A DNA stretch of 64,000 nucleotides, taken from positions 310,001 through 374,000 of the forward strand of contig CAWCPX010000002.1 of the NCBI GenBank assembly GCA_963797605.1, in the 5' to 3' direction. The stretch is from DASQPR01 sp963797605. Its GTDB lineage: Bacteria > Actinomycetota > Actinomycetes > Mycobacteriales > Micromonosporaceae. Under the pieces are notes generated by a model. That model ran no database searches and had not been told where the DNA came from. It saw only the letters and a program-made list of their open reading frames with translations. Positions 27,320 through 36,072 of this stretch are shown here, piece after piece. Position numbers and translations under genes: made by a program. Position 1 is the first letter of the stretch. Every line of letters starts with the position of its first letter.

Positions 27320-27353
27320 AAGCGCCCCCCAGCCTCCGGGCCGTGGGGCGCTT
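27320..27353. terminator. Bidirectional terminator between nuclease-like gene and lipoprotein
   Basis: AAGCGCCCC (27320-27328) pairs with GGGGCGCTT (27345-27353), and the + strand continues TCTTCG. It lies between two convergent genes. Confidence 0.7.
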
Positions 27354-27369
27354 CTTCGTTGTGCTCCTG

Positions 27370-27750
27370 CTAGCTCGACAGTGGCGGCAATGCCTGCCCG
27401 TGGCTTGCGCAGGCGTTTGCAATCGAAAAGTAGTCGCCGAAGATCGTAGACAGTATCGACGTGTCCTGCGTCTGATCGACCTTCCATGCGTCGTCGACGA
27501 ACTTCGTGCCGGCTTTGCTGAGATCGGCGGATGTCGACCCGGCGAACTGGTCGTGCATGGTCTGGTGGGTCGCCTCGGTGAACTTGGAATCGAGGCCCAT
27601 GCCGGCGAGTGTCTTGCAGGCTGCGATACCGCTGTCGGACTTCGCGGCCGCCGTGGCGGTAGGAGTGCCGCCCGTGGACGACGAACTGCAGGCGGTCAGG
27701 GTGAGCGCAATCGCAGCCAGGAGAAGGACGAGCTTCGGTGTTCGAGTCAT
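27370..27750 (-). CDS. Small secreted lipoprotein
   Basis: 126 residues. The signal LVLLLAAIALTLTACSSSST contains the lipobox LTAC, so Cys would be lipidated and the protein anchored outside the membrane. The mature part is a Ser/Thr linker followed by about 80 helical residues with a Cys pair (C in IAACKTLAG and ANACASHG) that could form a disulphide. No family is recognised. It is a single gene ending at the terminator at 27320-27353. Confidence 0.75.
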   Translation of the reverse strand: MTRTPKLVLLLAAIALTLTACSSSSTGGTPTATAAAKSDSGIAACKTLAGMGLDSKFTEATHQTMHDQFAGSTSADLSKAGTKFVDDAWKVDQTQDTSILSTIFGDYFSIANACASHGQALPPLSS

Positions 27751-27839
27751 CGGCTGACCGTATCGGCATGATCATTCGTCCTGCCCTCATCCGACCAGTC
27801 GCGTATGGCACATGGCCGGTGGACCGCTTTCGTGCACCC

Positions 27840-28380
27840 TCAGGGGCGCGGCAGGAGGTAGACAACGTAGATCGCGACCGGGGCCGACCGCGTGGACGAC
27901 GCCGAGCCAGTCCAGCACCCCGCGCGGCCGGATCGAGCGACGCCTGGCCTTCGGTGGTGCGCCGAGGCGGAACGTGGCACCGCCGGTCATTGGGCTCGTC
28001 GTCATCGCTTCACCAACGATCCGGCCGCCGGAAACCATCGGTCGAACCAGTCGAGGCGCGATCGCGATCCTCGTCGCACTCGGTCTCGTCCGCACTGTTC
28101 CGGGCGTCGGCGTCTTCGTGGCCGACAACCCGCCCGTCTGATCGCTCACCGGTCGATGTTCATGATCTGGGGTGTGGTGGTTCCCGCCGACGAGCTTCGG
28201 CACCACGACGATCAGGCCGAGGATCACCAGTACGCTGAGGATCGGCACCACGAGCGCGACGAGCGCGGACACGAGTGTCGAGAGCAGCCACGCGGTCACG
28301 GCGACCAGCGCGGTGGCCGACAGCAGCGTCGCGACCGCGCCGGCGGCTCGGGACGCGGCAGCCCGGTTCCCGCCTGTCTA
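27840..28380. other. Ambiguous region, probably a broken small gene or two
   Basis: Neither strand gives a clean gene. On the minus strand, from about 28380, there is a hydrophobic segment (LVSALVALVVPILSVLVILG then LIVVVPKLVGG) and, much later and after a frame change, a plausible end APVAIYVVYLLPRP-stop at 27840. On the plus strand, 28080-28141 reads ILVALGLVRTVPGVGVFVAD before a stop, which resembles the end of a GntR winged helix. These readings overlap and cannot both be right. Decay, frame errors, or both are likely. Confidence 0.3.
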
Positions 28381-28382
28381 GA

Positions 28383-28957
28383 TCACGGGCCGGCCGTGCC
28401 GTTCGCGGCTGTTTGCCTCGCGCGTTCAGCCTGCACCATCGAGACGATCTCGCGCCCGCGTTCGGTGCGTTCGGCGATCAGGCTTTCGACGACATCGCTG
28501 GCGTTACCTAGCACGAACCTGAGCAACGGTTCGCCCCCCTCAGGTGTAGCCCGACGTACGCGAGGCGTTCCGAGGAGGTTGTTTCCAGCACCGTCCCGTC
28601 CGCGTCGAGGGCCCAGGAGTGCTGGCGCCAGAGTTCGTCGGGAGACAGCGCGTACCCGGTGCCGATCGCCGGGGCCTCTCCGCGCGCCCACAGCGCCGCG
28701 ACGTTGCCGTGGCACTGGTTGTCCGCGCCCGGGACCGGCATGGCCGGGATCGGAAAGTCGATCGCACCGGCGATGAGGTCGTCAAGGTCGGTTTCCGGCC
28801 CGCGATGGGGCACAACGAGCGCGCCACCGCGAGTGAGCACCAACCCGCACCACGTCCGCCACCGGTCGAAATACCCAGCCGGTGCGCCGGTGTACTCCTC
28901 GACGCGCTTCCGATAGAGGGTCAGGAGCCGCTGGTACTCGGAGTCAGATCGGTTCAC
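28383..28957 (-). pseudogene. Conserved-looking hypothetical protein (one frameshift)
   Basis: From ATG 28957 the product reads MNRSDSEYQRLLTLYRKRVE, then a globular domain with Trp and Cys (DRWRTWCGLVL, GADNQCHGNVAALWARGE, YALSPDELWRQHSWAL). Near 28535 the frame ends early at RCSGSC; adding one G to a run of six restores GGEPLLRFVLGNASDVVESL and a stop at 28383. The repaired length is about 191 residues. The family resembles small actinobacterial proteins with an N-C-H-x-N motif, but no function is known. It is the first of three minus-strand genes in a row. Confidence 0.6.
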
Positions 28958-28993
28958 GACCGCAGACTACGGCGATGATGTTGGGCGGGGCGG

Positions 28994-29329
28994 TCACGGG
29001 AGAGGGACGCCGTCGTGCAGCGGTTCGTCGGCGATCTGGTCGCGCCGCACGACGAACCGGGTCGTGCCGTCGTCGGCGTCCGGGCGGCCATCCTTGGTCA
29101 TGACGAACACGCGATCAGTTGTCGCGGACAGGATTTCGCAGAGGATTCCGACCGGTGCTGGAAACGGCGTCGTCAGGTCGAAGTCCTGATCGAAGATCAG
29201 CACCTTGTCGACGAAGAACCACTCGCGCGCATCGGCATCGACGAGTCGGACGCGGATTGTCGGCGGCCAGCCGTCGAGGTCGACCCACGAGATCGCCTCG
29301 CCTCGCATGAGACAGAGTTTCGGTTCCAC
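28994..29329 (-). CDS. Hypothetical protein, about 111 residues
   Basis: The product is compact and beta-rich: MRGEAISWVDLDGWPPTIRV, EWFFVDKVLIFD, ILCEILSATTDRVFV. It has no signal peptide or membrane span. The start is uncertain: GTG 29329 gives VEPKLCLMRGEA, while ATG 29308 would remove seven residues; a much longer upstream frame has no coding character. No family is recognised. It lies between the previous hypothetical and the macro-domain gene, all on the minus strand. Confidence 0.6.
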   Translation of the reverse strand: MEPKLCLMRGEAISWVDLDGWPPTIRVRLVDADAREWFFVDKVLIFDQDFDLTTPFPAPVGILCEILSATTDRVFVMTKDGRPDADDGTTRFVVRRDQIADEPLHDGVPLP

Positions 29330-29421
29330 GGAACCATTGTGTGACCGGTCGACTAGGGTCTGTATAGGCCGTGGCGCAGCCGAATGGCAGCTTTGAGACA
29401 GACCATAGGTGCGCGTGCCGA

Positions 29422-29889
29422 TCAGTCGTGGTCGTAGACGGTTGTGACGACGTCGCGGTCGCATAGCGCCGCCGCGACGAGCGGTTCGATGCGGTCCCAT
29501 CGGCCGCCGGAGAGACCACAGCCGATGCGAGGCATGTGGACCGAGGCCGTCAACCGCACGGCGTGCTCCGCCAATGCGTTCAGGCACTCTTCGGTGGCGT
29601 CGTATCGGATGGGTGGCCCGCTGCTGCCGGTGCGCATGCCGTGTTGAGCGACCATGTTGGCCACCCAGATATCGGGCCGCACCTGGATCAACTGGGTGGC
29701 GCCGAGGCCGAAGTCATTGCCGGAGCGTTCACGGTGCCACTGCCGGTAGGCCCGCTCGGGTTCCGGCCAGCGGCGGGACACGGCAAGGACGAAGCCTTTG
29801 CCCCATCCACCGAGGTCGTTGCAAATGTGGGCGATGATCTTCGGCCCGGCGGCCTGGGGGACGGTCGCGTCACCTTTGACGATTCTCAT
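29422..29889 (-). CDS. Macro-domain (ADP-ribose-binding) protein
   Basis: 155 residues with the macro-domain order: MRIVKGDATVPQ (first strand and GDAT), KIIAHICNDLGGWGKGFVLA (Asn/Asp and the Gly-rich ADP-ribose loop), then VHMPRIGCGLSGGRWDRIEP with the second Gly-rich loop G-x-GLSGG. It fits the small bacterial class related to ALC1/TARG1-like proteins, which bind or remove ADP-ribose groups. ATG 29889 is preferred over an upstream GTG at 29898. No DarT-like toxin gene is adjacent, so the classical DarTG pairing is not seen here. Confidence 0.85.
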   Translation of the reverse strand: MRIVKGDATVPQAAGPKIIAHICNDLGGWGKGFVLAVSRRWPEPERAYRQWHRERSGNDFGLGATQLIQVRPDIWVANMVAQHGMRTGSSGPPIRYDATEECLNALAEHAVRLTASVHMPRIGCGLSGGRWDRIEPLVAAALCDRDVVTTVYDHD

Positions 29890-30462
29890 TGGTACCACGC
29901 GAACATGCTGTCAGAAGAGTGCCGGACCTAGGAGAGTAGTCGGGGCATCGGACGCGTACCGGTGAAGCGATCGTGCCGCCTTTCCCTTTTGCACCCTCGA
30001 CTTTCCCCACACCGAGCCATTTTGCGTCGCCGAACGATTCCGCAGCTCCCCCGATGACCAGTTGGCATCTCGTCGCCCGCCGCCGTGATCAACATCGGCG
30101 GCTACACGCAACGGGGACCCCCATGTCACAACGCCTCCGCCGAGTTTGATCGGCTCGGTCACCGCTACATTGATGGTCGTTTTCGCGCGCTAGCGTTCGG
30201 CGCCACCCTTCCGGCCGTCGTGGGCACCCGCCCACGGCGGCCGGTTGTCGTGGGCCGTCTGTGACGGAGGCGCTCGAAGGAAGGAGATTCAACATCAAAC
30301 CCGGCATTCTAAGTCGCCGTGATCGCGCCGCCGGGGTAAATGCCGGAATCTGTTGACCGACTACCCAAACCAGATGATTCCACGGTTTTCAGCCGTTTCC
30401 TCACTCATAGTGAAGTGGACATCGACGCGAGTTCTGCTGTCATACCCAGCGTGGAGGTAGCT
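29890..30462. other. Long intergenic region with a 13-bp hairpin
   Basis: About 570 bases with no coding frame that I trust. It should hold the promoters of the macro gene and the divergent SHOCT gene. A hairpin at 30212-30224/30231-30243 (CGGCCGTCGTGGG with CCCACGGCGGCCG, one G-U pair, 6-nt loop) is the only strong structure. AAGGAAGGAG at 30279-30288 resembles a ribosome site, but the few codons after it end quickly. Confidence 0.5.
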
Positions 30463-30870
30463 ATGACGACGCTTGTCGCGGCCGACGGCAGTTATCCGCT
30501 TCTCGATGCCATTTGGACGGTCTTCGTCATCTTCGGATGGCTCATCTGGTTCTGGCTGCTCATCATGGTCTTCGGTGACCTGTTCCGGCGCACCGATATC
30601 AGCGGCTGGGGTAAGGCCGGCTGGGCCGTGGTCGTCCTGATCCTGCCGTACATCGGCGTTCTGATCTATCTCATCGTGCACGGTCACGGCATGGGCGAGC
30701 GACGTGCGCAGGAGAACCGCGCCGCCCAGGCCGACGTGGACGCCTACATCCGCAACACGGCCCACGGCACCCCGCCCGCCGACCAGATCGCCAAGGCTAA
30801 GGAACTCCTCGACCAGGGCGTCATCACAACCGACGAGTACGAGACGCTGAAGAAGAAGGCTCTGACGTAG
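30463..30870 (+). CDS. Membrane protein with PLDc_N domain and C-terminal SHOCT motif
   Basis: 135 residues from ATG 30463, with GGAGG upstream. Two membrane helices (AIWTVFVIFGWLIWFWLLIM and GWAVVVLILPYIGVLIYLIV) enclose the short basic loop GDLFRRTDISGWGKA, typical of the phospholipase-D N-terminal-like (PLDc_N) module. A 30-residue linker leads to the SHOCT helix pair IAKAKELLDQGVITTDEYET followed by LKKKAL. Such small proteins are common in actinobacteria and have no enzymatic domain. The upstream in-frame extension to 30340 is rejected for lack of similarity. The MFS gene follows 30 bases later. Confidence 0.83.
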   Translation: MTTLVAADGSYPLLDAIWTVFVIFGWLIWFWLLIMVFGDLFRRTDISGWGKAGWAVVVLILPYIGVLIYLIVHGHGMGERRAQENRAAQADVDAYIRNTAHGTPPADQIAKAKELLDQGVITTDEYETLKKKALT

Positions 30871-30900
30871 CCGTGGTAACCGAGTCGGAGACCGCGACCG

Positions 30901-32319
30901 GTGGCTGAGGTCAGTTCGGCGAGGCCATCGGCCGCTCTCCGGCGCGCGTTGCTTCCGCTAGCGCTCGCACAGTTCATCTGTAGCTTCGCCGGCTCGAACA
31001 TGAACGTGATGATCACCGATATCAGCGAAGACCTCGGACACCACCGTCCAGGGCGTACAGGTCGCGATCACGCTCTTCCTGCTGATGATGGCCGCGTTGA
31101 TGATCCCGTGGGGCAAGCTGACCGAGCGTTACGGCCGAAAGGACTGCTTCATGGTGCGGGCTGATCCTCTACGCGATCGGCGCACTCGTCAGCGCGTTCG
31201 CGCCCGGCACTTGGTGTGCTGATCATCGGAAACTCGATCTTCGAGGGGATCGGCACGGCGTTGCTGATCCCGCCGGTCTACATCCTGACGACGCTGCTGT
31301 TCACGAAGGTCGACGCCAGGGCCCGAGCGTTCGGCGCGATCAGCGCGCTCGGCGGGATCGGTGCCGCGGCCGGCCCGTTGATCGGTGGCCTGATCGCCTC
31401 GGCGATCGCGTGGCGGGCCGCGTTCGTCTTCCAGGCGTTGATCATCGTCGTGATCCTGTGCTGAGCCGCCGCTTGCACGACCCGCTGCCGGCCGTCCCGA
31501 CGAGCCGTTCGACACCAGTGGCGCGGTGGTGTTATCGCTGGCACTGGTCTTGATCGTTGTCGGCATTCTCGCCGCCGACAACAACCTGTGGCTGACACTC
31601 GGACTTCTCCTCGGCGGCGGTGCCGCGTCCTGGCGATGTTCTTCCTGCTCCGTTCGCGCGAAGGAGCGTTCCGGGCGGCCCGTGTTGCTGTCGACCGCGC
31701 TGTTCCGGAGCCGAGTCTCAATCTCGGCCTCATTACGCAGAACGCGCAATGGCTGCTGTTGATGGGCGTCTCGTTCGTGGTGTCCGCCTACCTGCAGGTC
31801 GTCCGGGGCTACAACCCGATCGAGACCGGCGGGATCTTCACGTCCGTCACCGTCGGAATCTGCTGGTGTCATCGCTCGGCGCGGAGCGTCTGGCCACGCG
31901 ATACCAGCAGCGATCTCTGATCATCGCCGGGTTCGTCCTGACCATCGCGGGTGTGGGTGTGCTGCTCGCCTTCGTCACCGCGACGGCGAGTGTGTGGGCG
32001 TTCATTCCCGGTCTGCTGCTGATCGGGCTGGGCCTCGGCACGATGCTCACGCCGTCGGTCAACGTCGTGCAGTCGAGCTTCCCGGAGGACTTGCAGGGCG
32101 AGATATCCGGACTTTCCCGGTCGCGTGTCGAATCTCGGGTCCTCGCTGGGAGCCGCGATCGCCGGGACGATCCTGGTCGCCGGGCTCACATCGACGCCCG
32201 AGCGCGCGTACGGCTTTGCCCTGGTGTCGCTATCCGTGGTCGGCTGCCTCGGGCTCGTCGCCGCCGTGTTACTGCCACGCGGCGCGGTGCCCGTGGCGGC
32301 CACGACGAAGGCCGAATGA
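30901..32319 (+). pseudogene. MFS (DHA2-like) drug efflux transporter, repeatedly frameshifted
   Basis: The order of conserved segments is right: LAQFICSFAGSNMNVMITDI (TM1), VQGVQVAITLFLLMMAALMI then PWGKLTERYGRKDCFM (motif A), SAFAPG-LGVLIIGNSIFEGI, ALGGIGAAAGPLIGGLIA (motif C-like), ITQNAQWLLLMGVSFVVSAY and NLGSSLGAAIAGTILVAGL. These lie in different frames, with breaks near 31040, 31155, 31205, 31465, 31620, 31860 and 32115. The repaired protein would be about 470 residues with up to 14 helices. Seven indels could be error, but this is among the worst cases in the window and may be real decay. Confidence 0.75.
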
Positions 32320-32587
32320 ACGCCTCAGCGGCGGCCGCCAGAGGAATTCGTCGTCTCGGGCGGGCCGTCGCCGCGCCTGGGCGCCGTCGCGGGTAACTCG
32401 GTTGCCGCGACTGCCGTGAGGTTGGTTCACTGATCATGGCGTCGGCCGTGCCCAGAAACCTGGGCCACAAGATGCAGTGCACAAGGATTCATCTTCCCGT
32501 GCTGGCAGGCATCCCATCATGGCCGCCGGTCTTTCAGATCGGGTAGCGGCCGACGTCCTCTCACCCACCCCATAACGGAGAACCACC

Positions 32588-33430
32588 ATGGCTACACCCG
32601 AACTGATCATCAAAGGCACCCACCGCGGCCTGCGTTACACCGACGGCCGCCTCACCGACGTGCTCGAAGCCGGCCGCTACGAGCTGCCGAAGCCGTCCGG
32701 GCGCATCCGCCGTCCGAAGGTGGAAATCGTGCTCGTCGACATGCGTGAGCGCGAGCTGACCATCAAGGGCCAGGAAATCCTGACCGCGGACAAAGTCGCC
32801 GTGCGCGTGAGCATCCTGACCCAGTTCAAGGTCGTCGATGCCGTCGCCGCGATCGAGAAGGTTGCCGCCTACGAGGACCGTCTCTACAGCGACGTGCAGC
32901 TGGCCGCCCGGCGCTCGCTGGCCTCGATGACGCTCGAAGCGATCCTGACCAACCGCAATCAGCTCAGCGAGGACATCCTGGCCGACCTGCAGAACGTGGC
33001 CGGCGGCTACGGCGTGGAGATCCTGCGCGCGGACGTGAAGGACATCGTCTTCCCGGGCAACCTCCAGGACATCATGAACCGGGTGCTGGCCGCCGAACGG
33101 CTGGCCGAGGCACAGCTCGTCGAGGCGCGTACGAAGGCGGAGAAGGAATCGCTCGAAGCGCGTACGAAGGCGGAGACGGACCGGATCGCGGCGATCTCCC
33201 GTGCCGAGTCGGTCCGGCTGGCGGCAGAGGCGGACGCCGACGCGGAACGCACCCGTGCCACCGCGGCCGTCGACGCGCTGCGGCTGCGGGCCGAAAACGC
33301 GGACGCGTACGCGAACCACCCGGCGTTGCTGCGTCTGCACGAGCTGGAGTCGCTCGCGACCGTGTCCCGCAACGCGAACGCGCGCATCTACATCGGCTTC
33401 GACAAGCACACGGCGACCGCGGCGGAGTAG
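32588..33430 (+). CDS. SPFH/band-7 (slipin-like) protein
   Basis: 280 residues, intact, with a GGAGAA ribosome site. The SPFH core covers about 25-175: VEIVLVDMRERELTIKGQEI, LTADKVAVRVSILTQFKVVD and VEILRADVKDIVFPGNLQDI. A long Ala/Glu/Arg coiled coil follows (AERLAEAQLVEARTKAEKES), with a repeated EARTKAE unit. No N-terminal transmembrane helix precedes the domain, unlike classical stomatins, so membrane attachment may be peripheral. Such proteins scaffold membrane microdomains. It is a single gene, followed closely by a convergent metallophosphoesterase. Confidence 0.85.
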   Translation: MATPELIIKGTHRGLRYTDGRLTDVLEAGRYELPKPSGRIRRPKVEIVLVDMRERELTIKGQEILTADKVAVRVSILTQFKVVDAVAAIEKVAAYEDRLYSDVQLAARRSLASMTLEAILTNRNQLSEDILADLQNVAGGYGVEILRADVKDIVFPGNLQDIMNRVLAAERLAEAQLVEARTKAEKESLEARTKAETDRIAAISRAESVRLAAEADADAERTRATAAVDALRLRAENADAYANHPALLRLHELESLATVSRNANARIYIGFDKHTATAAE

Positions 33431-33436
33431 CGGACG

Positions 33437-34282
33437 CTATTTCGGGGTTGGGCGCTCGGGCGGCGTGTCGAGAGGCACGAGCAGCACGGAATCGGGCCGG
33501 GCGCCCATCGCCGTGGTTGGGTCGGCGTCGATGCCCTCGACAGCGCACCACACCCCGTCGCCGAGCGCCAGCGCATCGGTGTAGCGGAAGTGCAGGTGGC
33601 CGTGTGCCATCAACCGTGGTTGCAGCGCCACGGCCGCGCGTTGGATCCGGTCCTGGTTCGGCAGGCACTCCGGGGCGGTTTTGCGATTGCGCGACGGCTT
33701 CGAGTTGCGCGGCTTGTCGTGCGACAGCAACACGTCGACCGGTGCCGGATCGGCCAGGAAGCCGTCGAGGTCGACATCGGTCATCTGCTCCTCGGGAAAC
33801 CACAGCGTCTCGGTGGTGCCGCTCGACTCCTCGCGATCGAGGCGCCACTGCTTGTCGACTGAGTAGGCGCCGCCGAGCGCGATGAACGTCAGCACGCCCC
33901 ACTGCCAGCGGTGACCGCGCGGCGCGTAACGAACGTGGGGCCGCACGAGCAGAAAGCCTTCATCGTCGCGGTCGGCGTACGTGGAGAGCAGCAATGAGGT
34001 TTTGTCGTGGTTGCCGTCGAGAAAGTAGACGGTGATGCCGTGTTCGGAGGCGTGTCGTTCGACGCCGTCGAGAAACGCGACGCCGGGCGGTTGATGCTCC
34101 CAATAACCGAAGTCGCCGAGCTGGAAGACGCGGTCGGCGCCGCGCCGGGCAGCTTCGTCGATCGTCCAGGCCGCGTGCGTCCCGTTGCCGTGCCAGTCGC
34201 CGGCGAGCAGAAGCGGGCCGACGGTCGCAGCTGGCTCGGGACTGACGGCGGCCCGATCAGGCCGCGGTGTCGGGGGAGACAC
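33437..34282 (-). CDS. Calcineurin-like metallophosphoesterase
   Basis: 281 residues with all five metallophosphoesterase motifs in order: GDWHGN (D-x-H), QLGDFGYW (GD), LDGNHDKTS (GNHD), LLSHDKPRN (H) and MAHGHLHFRY (GH-x-H). These hold two metals for phosphoester hydrolysis. Calcineurin-like proteins of this group cleave nucleotides or act on nucleic-acid ends; the substrate is not evident. The start is GTG 34282, which overlaps the end of the upstream TetR gene by 26 bases, so the two are an operon and the regulator may control it. Confidence 0.88.
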   Translation of the reverse strand: MSPPTPRPDRAAVSPEPAATVGPLLLAGDWHGNGTHAAWTIDEAARRGADRVFQLGDFGYWEHQPPGVAFLDGVERHASEHGITVYFLDGNHDKTSLLLSTYADRDDEGFLLVRPHVRYAPRGHRWQWGVLTFIALGGAYSVDKQWRLDREESSGTTETLWFPEEQMTDVDLDGFLADPAPVDVLLSHDKPRNSKPSRNRKTAPECLPNQDRIQRAAVALQPRLMAHGHLHFRYTDALALGDGVWCAVEGIDADPTTAMGARPDSVLLVPLDTPPERPTPK

Positions 34283-34880
34283 TTCCGGCCTTGAGCGCGG
34301 CGGCGGCGGCGATCGCCATGCGGCGGAGTTGCTGGTCGGAGAGTTTCGTGCGGGCGATGGCGAGCCGCCAGTAGAGCGGCCCGACGACCAGGTCGACGGC
34401 GAGGTCGGGATCGATTTCGCCGGTGATCTCGCCGCGCTTGGCCGCCCGCTCGACGAGCAGCACCCCGATCTCGTGCTGATTGGCTTGCAGCGTCTGCTGG
34501 AGCGTGGTCGCGATCTTCTCGTTGCGGGCGGCCTCGGCGAGCAGGTCGGGGATGATCTGCGAAGCCAGCGGGTGCCGCAGAGCGCGGGCCGTGAAGCGGA
34601 GGAAGATCTCCAGGTCGGACTGCAAGCTGCCGGTGTCTGGCAGGGCCAACCTGGTCCCGGCTACGGTCGAGACGACCTCAAGCACCATGTCGAGTTTCGA
34701 GCTCCACCGGCGGTAGACGGCAGTCTTACCGACGCCGGCCCGGCGGGCGACCGCCTCGATGGAGAGCCGGCCGTAACCCACGGCCGCGAGCTCTTCGAGA
34801 AGGGCGAGTTGGATCGCCTCGGTGATATCCCCTCGGAGCACGGCGGCGCCGGCTGGGGCGCGTCTCGTCTCGGTCGTCAC
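34257..34880 (-). CDS. TetR-family transcriptional regulator
   Basis: 207 residues from a GTG at 34880. The HTH is LSIEAVARRAGVGKTAVYRR (about residues 38-57), followed by WSSKLDMVLEVV, then a TetR_C-type helical domain of the AcrR-like kind (LEIFLRFTARALRHPLASQI). It is co-transcribed with the metallophosphoesterase and divergent from the polysaccharide exporter gene at 35137. Two near-identical 18-mers in the divergent gap are candidates for operators. Confidence 0.9.
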   Translation of the reverse strand: MTTETRRAPAGAAVLRGDITEAIQLALLEELAAVGYGRLSIEAVARRAGVGKTAVYRRWSSKLDMVLEVVSTVAGTRLALPDTGSLQSDLEIFLRFTARALRHPLASQIIPDLLAEAARNEKIATTLQQTLQANQHEIGVLLVERAAKRGEITGEIDPDLAVDLVVGPLYWRLAIARTKLSDQQLRRMAIAAAAALKAGSVSPDTAA

Positions 34881-34904
34881 GTAGCAAACCTAACATAGGG
34901 ACGG

Positions 34905-35031
34905 TACGGTTGCGTCGCGACGAAGTTCGTGACACTGTCCTGCGTGCGGCCTATACAGCAGATTTCCGCCCGCGAAAACCGAACCGGACACCGCGAGATG
35001 AACAACACGTTGATACGGTTGCGTCCCGACG
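34905..35031 (+). repeat. Two 18-bp direct repeats in the tetR/exporter divergent gap
   Basis: TACGGTTGCGTCGCGACG at 34905-34922 and TACGGTTGCGTCCCGACG at 35014-35031 match at 17 of 18 positions, with starts 109 bases apart. The first overlaps the likely promoter of the TetR gene and the second lies 106 bases before the permease start. The spacing suits two operators of one regulator, possibly the adjacent TetR protein. Confidence 0.5.
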
Positions 35032-35136
35032 TTCCCGGCATTACGATTTCTCATAGCGACGAGACGGTAGCGTTCTATCCTAGAGCCACTGGATCTGTCT
35101 CTTTCCCCGAAGCTCGACAGATGGGAGTGTCCGTTC

Positions 35137-36072
35137 GTGGACGAGTGGCCCACCGCTGTGGCGGTCCTCGACCCGCATACCGAGCCGAGCCGAGTGCTCG
35201 ACCCGCATACCGGGCTCGGAGGCGCCGACCTCGCTGCGAGGTACGGCATGAGTGTCAGCGGCGCCCGCCCGACGCTCGTGAAATACACCCGTGAGCTCTG
35301 GTCGCGCCGGTTCTTCATCGCGTCGTTCGCGAGTGCCAAGCTCACCGCGATCTACACGACCGCGCGGCTGGGGCAGATCTGGCAGATCCTGACGCCGCTG
35401 CTCAACGCGGCGGTCTACTACTTCATCTTCGGCGTGCTGATCGGCACCAACAGGGGCATCCCCCACTTCATCGCGTTCCTCACCTGCGGTGTCTTCCTCT
35501 ACAGCTTCACGCAGCAGACGATCATCGCCGGCACCCGGTCGATCTCCGACAACCTGAACCTGATCCGGGCTCTGCACTTCCCCCGTGCCTGCCTGCCGAT
35601 CTCGAACATGATCACGCAGTTCCAGCAGATCTTCTTCTCGGTCATGGCGCTGCTGATCATCATCCTGCTCAACGGCAAGGCCCTCTCGCTGCACGCGTTC
35701 GTGCTGATCCCAGTGCTCGTGCTGCAGGCCATCTTCAATGCCGGATTCGCGTTGATCTTCGCCCGCGTCGGCGCCAAGAACACCGACATGGCCCAGGTCA
35801 TGCCGTTCGTGCTCCGCACGTGGATGTACGTCTCCGGTGTGCTCTACGACATCCACTCGCTGACGCGGGTCCCGGCGATCTGGCGCACGATCCTCGCGTT
35901 CAACCCGATGGCGATCTACATCGACCTGGCGCGTCAGGCACTCGGGCTGCTCAAGCCGGGCACCGAGTTGCCGCACCACGTCTGGCTGATGGCCGCGGGA
36001 TGGGCACTCGTCATCGGCGTCGGTGGTTACGTTTGGTTCTGGTTGTCCGAAGAGGAGTACGGCCGTGGCTGA
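35137..36072 (+). CDS. ABC-2 type permease for polysaccharide export (Wzm-like)
   Basis: 311 residues, with about 45 cytoplasmic residues before six membrane helices. The order and sequence (LGQIWQILTPLLNAAVYYFI, FLTCGVFLYSFTQQTIIAGT, NLNLIRALHFPRACLPISNM and VMPFVLRTWMYVSGVLYDI) follow Wzm/TagG-type permeases, which move lipid-linked glycans or teichoic acids. The N-terminus repeats DPHT (DPHTEPSRVLDPHTG). GTG 35137 is used. The ATPase gene overlaps by eight bases. No glycosyltransferases flank the pair, so the glycan is made elsewhere. Confidence 0.88.
   Translation: MDEWPTAVAVLDPHTEPSRVLDPHTGLGGADLAARYGMSVSGARPTLVKYTRELWSRRFFIASFASAKLTAIYTTARLGQIWQILTPLLNAAVYYFIFGVLIGTNRGIPHFIAFLTCGVFLYSFTQQTIIAGTRSISDNLNLIRALHFPRACLPISNMITQFQQIFFSVMALLIIILLNGKALSLHAFVLIPVLVLQAIFNAGFALIFARVGAKNTDMAQVMPFVLRTWMYVSGVLYDIHSLTRVPAIWRTILAFNPMAIYIDLARQALGLLKPGTELPHHVWLMAAGWALVIGVGGYVWFWLSEEEYGRG

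Noticed and set aside
29422..29889. The macro-domain gene as the antitoxin of a DarTG pair
   Set aside because: No DarT-like ADP-ribosyltransferase motif is seen in the neighbouring hypothetical protein or in the following intergenic region.
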